A stretch of 8,899 nt of DNA from an uncultured Alphaproteobacteria bacterium (lineage in GTDB: Bacteria > Pseudomonadota > Alphaproteobacteria > Rickettsiales > UBA1997): NCBI GenBank assembly GCA_903927415.1, contig CAIYMZ010000001.1:1-8899 (forward strand), given 5' to 3'. Position 1 is the first letter of the stretch, and every line of letters begins with the position of its first letter. Under the pieces are notes generated by a model. The model was not told the origin of the DNA. It searched no databases and saw only the letters and a program-made list of their open reading frames with translations. Positions 6,219 through 8,899 of this stretch are shown piece by piece. Position numbers and translations under genes: made by a program.

Positions 6219-7249
6219 AATCTCTCAAAAACCCCGACCACTTCCAAATGCTTGGTAGAGTAGAACTGATCGAGTGCGGTTATGGTTAAAATTTTGAAGC
6301 CGGAATTGATTAAAGTTGTGGCGTCGCGGGCGAAACTTTCGGGATTGCAAGAGACGTAAATTAAATTTTTTAGCGCAGATTTAGAAATTTCTGAAACCTG
6401 CGGCGCAGCGCCATTTCTTGGTGGATTGATGATGGCGAGAGTGAATTTGTTTAATTCTTTTTTGGTTAGCGGATTCACAAAAAGATCGCGCATCTCAGAT
6501 TTTATTTTATTGCCGAGATTATTTGCGGCGACGTTTTTGCTGATTAAAGCGACCATTTTTTCGTCGCCCTCGAAGGCGGAAATTGATTTTACTAAATCTT
6601 GAATTGCGAAGGAATAGGCGCCAAAACCGGCGTAAATATCGGCGACGTGCAGCCCCCCAACCCCCCTTGACAGGGGGACTTGGATTGTGCTCTGGATGAT
6701 TTTGATGATGCTCTCAAGCCCTGCCTTTGTTGCTTGGATGAAGATGTCAGAATCTAAATCAATTTTGAAGTTCGAATAAAAAATCTGATTTTTTCGCGTC
6801 AAAAAAATCGGCGTGATGTTGTTTTTTACTCGTAAAGAAATGTTGAAATTTTGTGATTTGGCGAAGTCAGTGAGTTTTTTGGCTTGAGAAAAATCCAGCG
6901 TTTTTGTGGCGGTGAGAATTACATCGAGACCACTGTCAAATAGTGTCACCATGGCCTGTGTGTAAAAATTTTGTTCTTGGTTTTTGAGGAAATTTTTTAA
7001 GCAAGGAATCAGTTGCGAAATTTCTTTTTCGGCGAGCGGGTCTTCGTCAATTTCGACGACATTGTGCGATTTTTCGGCGAAGAATCCGAGGTGATTTTTA
7101 CCGTCAATTTGGAAAGTTACTTTGCGTCGCGAATGGGCGCCAATCCAAATCCAATCAATGTTTGAACAAAATTTTCCGAGGAGATTTTCGAGATTTTTTT
7201 TCTTCGATTCGCGGTAAAGTTTTTCACTAAGCGGAGGGCAGGATGTCAT
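6215..7249 (-). CDS. RlmD/RumA-like RNA uracil-C5 methyltransferase (COG2265)
   Basis: The enzyme family transfers a methyl group from S-adenosylmethionine to C5 of uridine in rRNA or tRNA. Visible family motifs are the RRKVTFQID strand (near 41-49), DIFIQAT with the catalytic-site Gln, SAM motif I DIYAGFGAYSF (near 205-215), FEGDEKMV, the NPPRNG loop, YVSCNPESFARD with the nucleophilic Cys, and the ending STKHLEVVGVF with its base Glu. At 344 residues it is shorter than E. coli RlmD: the TRAM domain and the Cys-rich iron-sulphur region are missing, and only Cys4 and one Cys near 28 remain. Just before motif I, VPLSRGVGGLH looks like an in-frame insertion encoded by a GC-rich palindrome (6651-6683). 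The ATG lies inside the end of murJ (23-bp overlap), and the stop overlaps the GIY-YIG gene. The exact target base, and whether it acts on rRNA or tRNA, cannot be told. Confidence 0.88.
   Translation of the reverse strand: MTSCPPLSEKLYRESKKKNLENLLGKFCSNIDWIWIGAHSRRKVTFQIDGKNHLGFFAEKSHNVVEIDEDPLAEKEISQLIPCLKNFLKNQEQNFYTQAMVTLFDSGLDVILTATKTLDFSQAKKLTDFAKSQNFNISLRVKNNITPIFLTRKNQIFYSNFKIDLDSDIFIQATKAGLESIIKIIQSTIQVPLSRGVGGLHVADIYAGFGAYSFAIQDLVKSISAFEGDEKMVALISKNVAANNLGNKIKSEMRDLFVNPLTKKELNKFTLAIINPPRNGAAPQVSEISKSALKNLIYVSCNPESFARDATTLINSGFKILTITALDQFYSTKHLEVVGVFERL
6651..6683. repeat. GC-rich palindromic element inside the RNA methyltransferase gene
   Basis: In an AT-rich gene, this 33-base stretch contains two C6 runs and one G5 run on the plus strand. 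CCCCCTTGACAGGGGG gives a short hairpin. On the minus strand it encodes, in frame, about 11 residues (VPLSRGVGGLH). That segment sits between the helix after the FIQAT motif and SAM motif I, where E. coli RlmD, as I recall it, has a short linker. It looks like a small mobile palindrome tolerated in a surface loop. Confidence 0.6.
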
Positions 7250-8843
7250 TCTTTTTTCTGTGTGTGAGGTGCGATTTGAGCAGGATATTCAAGCTGCCGG
7301 AGAGGTAAGAGCTGATGCCGTAAATCAGCAAACCGACAATGATCATGATGGTTAATTCGATGATTTTATTCAGCGAATCATCTTGGGCAAAATATTCGCG
7401 CAGTAAGAATAGAGTAAGCGCCATCATGAATGATGGAATCAGGATCAGCAGTAATTTTTTGGGAAAAGTTTTTTCAAAATAAAAATGTTTTTTTCTGATC
7501 AGGCCAGTGATGAGTAAGGTGAGATTGAGGTAAGTTGAGATTACAGAAGCCAAAACAATTCCGACGTAGCCGAAATTTAGAGCCGAAAAAATCACGTTTA
7601 AAACTGCGTTATTGATCAGGCAAACGAAGGCGATTTTCATCGGAGATTTTGTGTCGCCGCGCGAGAAGAATGCGGGCTCCATGACCTTTACCAAAACGTA
7701 AGAGGGTAGGCCGAAAGAGTAAAACATGAGGGCATTGGCGACGAAAAAACTTTCGTCAGAAGTGAATTTTCCTCGTTCAAAAAGTGTCGAGATGATTGGG
7801 TAGGCAAGCACTGTGAGCGCTAGAGTTGCTGGGATTACCAAGATTAATCCAACTTCTAGCGCCATGTTTTGTAATTTAATTGCCTCGTCATTTTCGCCTA
7901 ATTTTATTTTGCGCGAAAGGGCGGGGAGCAGCGCGATTCCTATCGCGATGCCGATCATTGCTAGCGGCAATTGGTTGATGCGATCGGAATAGTAGAGGTA
8001 AGAAACTGCGCCGGCGATCATGCTGGCGAAGATGGAATCGACGAGAAGATTAATCTGCATTACGTTGGCGCCGATGATTCCAGGTCCTAATTTGCGGAAG
8101 AATTTTTTGATGTCGGAATTTATTTTTGGAAATTTTGGATAGAGCAAAAATCCTGACTTAATCGTGAAAAAAAACAGCCACAAAAATTGTAAAATTCCGG
8201 CGACAAAAACGCCCCAAGAAAGTGCGTAGGCATAGTTTGGTGTTACTGATCCAAAAACAAAAATTGAGGCGATTAAAGTGCCGTTGAGAATGATTGGTGA
8301 AGAGGCGGGAACTGCAAATTTATTGAGTGAATTAAGAATTCCGGAGCAGAGCGAAACTAGCGAAATGAAGATTAAATAAAAAATCGTGATGCGCGAAAGA
8401 TTGATGAGCATGCTTGATTTTTCTGGGTCGGTGAAGAATCCCGGAAATAAAATTTTCATGAAAAACGGCATGAAAATTTGGAGTATGATGGTGAAAATGA
8501 GGAGGGTGTAGAACAGAATTGAGAAAATATTTCGGGCGAAAAAAATTTCGTCAGACTCCCCCTTATTTAATGGGGAGCGAGCGGACGCGTTAGCGCCGCG
8601 ATGGGGGTTGCCTGAGTCCGTTTTTTTATCTTGTAACTTTTCGATGAAAATCGGTACGAATGCTGAGTTGAAGGCGCCTTCAGCGAAGACGCGGCGGAAA
8701 AAATTCGGCAAGCGAAATGCGGCAAAAAAAGCGTCGGACAACATGCTGACGCCGACAAATTGCGCGATCAAAATGTCGCGAATGAATCCGAGAATGCGCG
8801 AAAGCGAGATGTAGAAGGAGATGGTGAAGATGGAGCGAAACAT
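7227..8843 (-). CDS. murJ: Lipid II flippase MurJ
   Basis: This inner-membrane MOP-superfamily protein flips the peptidoglycan precursor lipid II to the periplasm. At 538 residues with many hydrophobic segments it fits the 14-helix family. The N-terminus has the MurJ signature: SRILGFIRD (Arg16, Arg22), SDAFFAAFRLPNFFRRVFAEGAF (Asp37, Arg50 and Arg51), then FVPIF. Arg16, Arg22, Asp37 and Arg50 correspond to the essential Arg18, Arg24, Asp39 and Arg52 of E. coli. Later YYSDRINQLP gives the Arg270 equivalent, followed by IGIALLPALSRKI. Residues about 75-97 (from TDSGNPHRG to NKGES) are hydrophilic, do not resemble MurJ, and coincide with a palindromic DNA element; they lie in the loop before helix 3, so function is probably kept. 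The ATG at 8843 has no good Shine-Dalgarno site, but the N-terminus matches the family. It is first in a three-gene operon. Presence implies peptidoglycan synthesis. Confidence 0.97.
   Translation of the reverse strand: MFRSIFTISFYISLSRILGFIRDILIAQFVGVSMLSDAFFAAFRLPNFFRRVFAEGAFNSAFVPIFIEKLQDKKTDSGNPHRGANASARSPLNKGESDEIFFARNIFSILFYTLLIFTIILQIFMPFFMKILFPGFFTDPEKSSMLINLSRITIFYLIFISLVSLCSGILNSLNKFAVPASSPIILNGTLIASIFVFGSVTPNYAYALSWGVFVAGILQFLWLFFFTIKSGFLLYPKFPKINSDIKKFFRKLGPGIIGANVMQINLLVDSIFASMIAGAVSYLYYSDRINQLPLAMIGIAIGIALLPALSRKIKLGENDEAIKLQNMALEVGLILVIPATLALTVLAYPIISTLFERGKFTSDESFFVANALMFYSFGLPSYVLVKVMEPAFFSRGDTKSPMKIAFVCLINNAVLNVIFSALNFGYVGIVLASVISTYLNLTLLITGLIRKKHFYFEKTFPKKLLLILIPSFMMALTLFLLREYFAQDDSLNKIIELTIMIIVGLLIYGISSYLSGSLNILLKSHLTHRKKNDILPSA
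8554..8618. repeat. In-frame palindromic element inside murJ
   Basis: This 65-bp GC-rich segment is bounded by the inverted pair GACTC (8554-8558) and GAGTC (8614-8618). Inside, CTCCCC and GGGGAG form a hairpin around an AT-only loop, and GCGG-CGC...GCG-CCGC forms a second stem. It translates in the murJ frame into about 22 residues that have no counterpart in MurJ as I know it, and base composition changes abruptly at both edges. This is the pattern of Rickettsia palindromic elements, which insert in frame in coding genes, although I cannot say it belongs to a named RPE family. Confidence 0.65.
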
Positions 8844-8860
8844 TGAATGATTTTTTTGTC

Positions 8861-8887
8861 GTCATTGCGAGCGCAGCGAAGCAATCC
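8861..8887. repeat. GTCATTGCGAGC...GAAGCAATCC palindromic repeat
   Basis: The stem ATTGC (8864-8868) pairs with GCAAT (8881-8885) around GAGCGCAGCGAA, which contains further GC pairing. This is a very common intergenic repeat in Rickettsiales-like genomes. On the minus strand it lies 18 bp upstream of the murJ start and would be in its leader or promoter region. It also creates a spurious reading frame beginning MDCFAALAMT. The element may continue past the window edge. Confidence 0.75.
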
Positions 8888-8899
8888 ATGTGCCGTAGC

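Noticed and set aside
8680..8889. Minus-strand frame starting MDCFAALAMT upstream of murJ
   Set aside because: The start comes from the GTCATTGCGAGC palindromic repeat and most of the frame lies inside murJ in another phase; a well-known spurious product of this repeat.

Overview
The window is visibly AT-rich, with long A and T runs, and holds eight protein-coding genes plus an unusually dense set of short palindromic repeats. A 550-residue proteobacterial-type GroEL ends in the GGM-rich tail. The repeats carry familiar '(G)TCATTCCCGCGAAGGCGGGAATCCAG' and '(G)TCATTGCGAGCGCAGCGAAGCAATCC' cores, and two palindromes sit in frame inside genes. Together these suggest a Rickettsiales/Holosporales-like alphaproteobacterium, or a similar host-associated Gram-negative. 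That assignment is inference; no rRNA or other phylogenetic marker besides GroEL is present.

Layout. Bases 60-1712 (+) are groEL, followed by a degenerate repeat pair (1727-1781), a strong intrinsic terminator (1802-1841) and a 240-bp nested palindromic element (1847-2086). Next comes a small CopG/BrnA-type antitoxin gene (2103-2366, -) with no visible toxin partner. A DMT/EamA-family transporter (2422-3324, +) is divergent from it. On the minus strand, an M3-family oligoendopeptidase F (3961-5736) overlaps by 7 bp a small class I methyltransferase (3350-3967) that resembles the DOT1 histone-lysine methyltransferase domain. A large near-perfect inverted repeat (5762-5854) separates this pair from a second minus-strand operon. 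That operon reads, in transcription order, murJ (8843-7227), an RlmD/RumA-like RNA m5U methyltransferase (7249-6215) and a GIY-YIG domain protein (6218-5928), with overlaps of 23 and 4 bp. A further repeat copy lies just upstream of murJ.

Most genes are housekeeping: protein folding, peptide breakdown, lipid II flipping and RNA modification. I see no CRISPR array, phage, transposase, tRNA or rRNA. The points most worth a second look are (1) the DOT1-like methyltransferase translationally coupled to pepF, (2) two different GC-rich palindromes inserted in frame inside murJ and the RNA methyltransferase, reminiscent of Rickettsia palindromic elements, and (3) the nested 240-bp palindromic element beside an orphan antitoxin gene.
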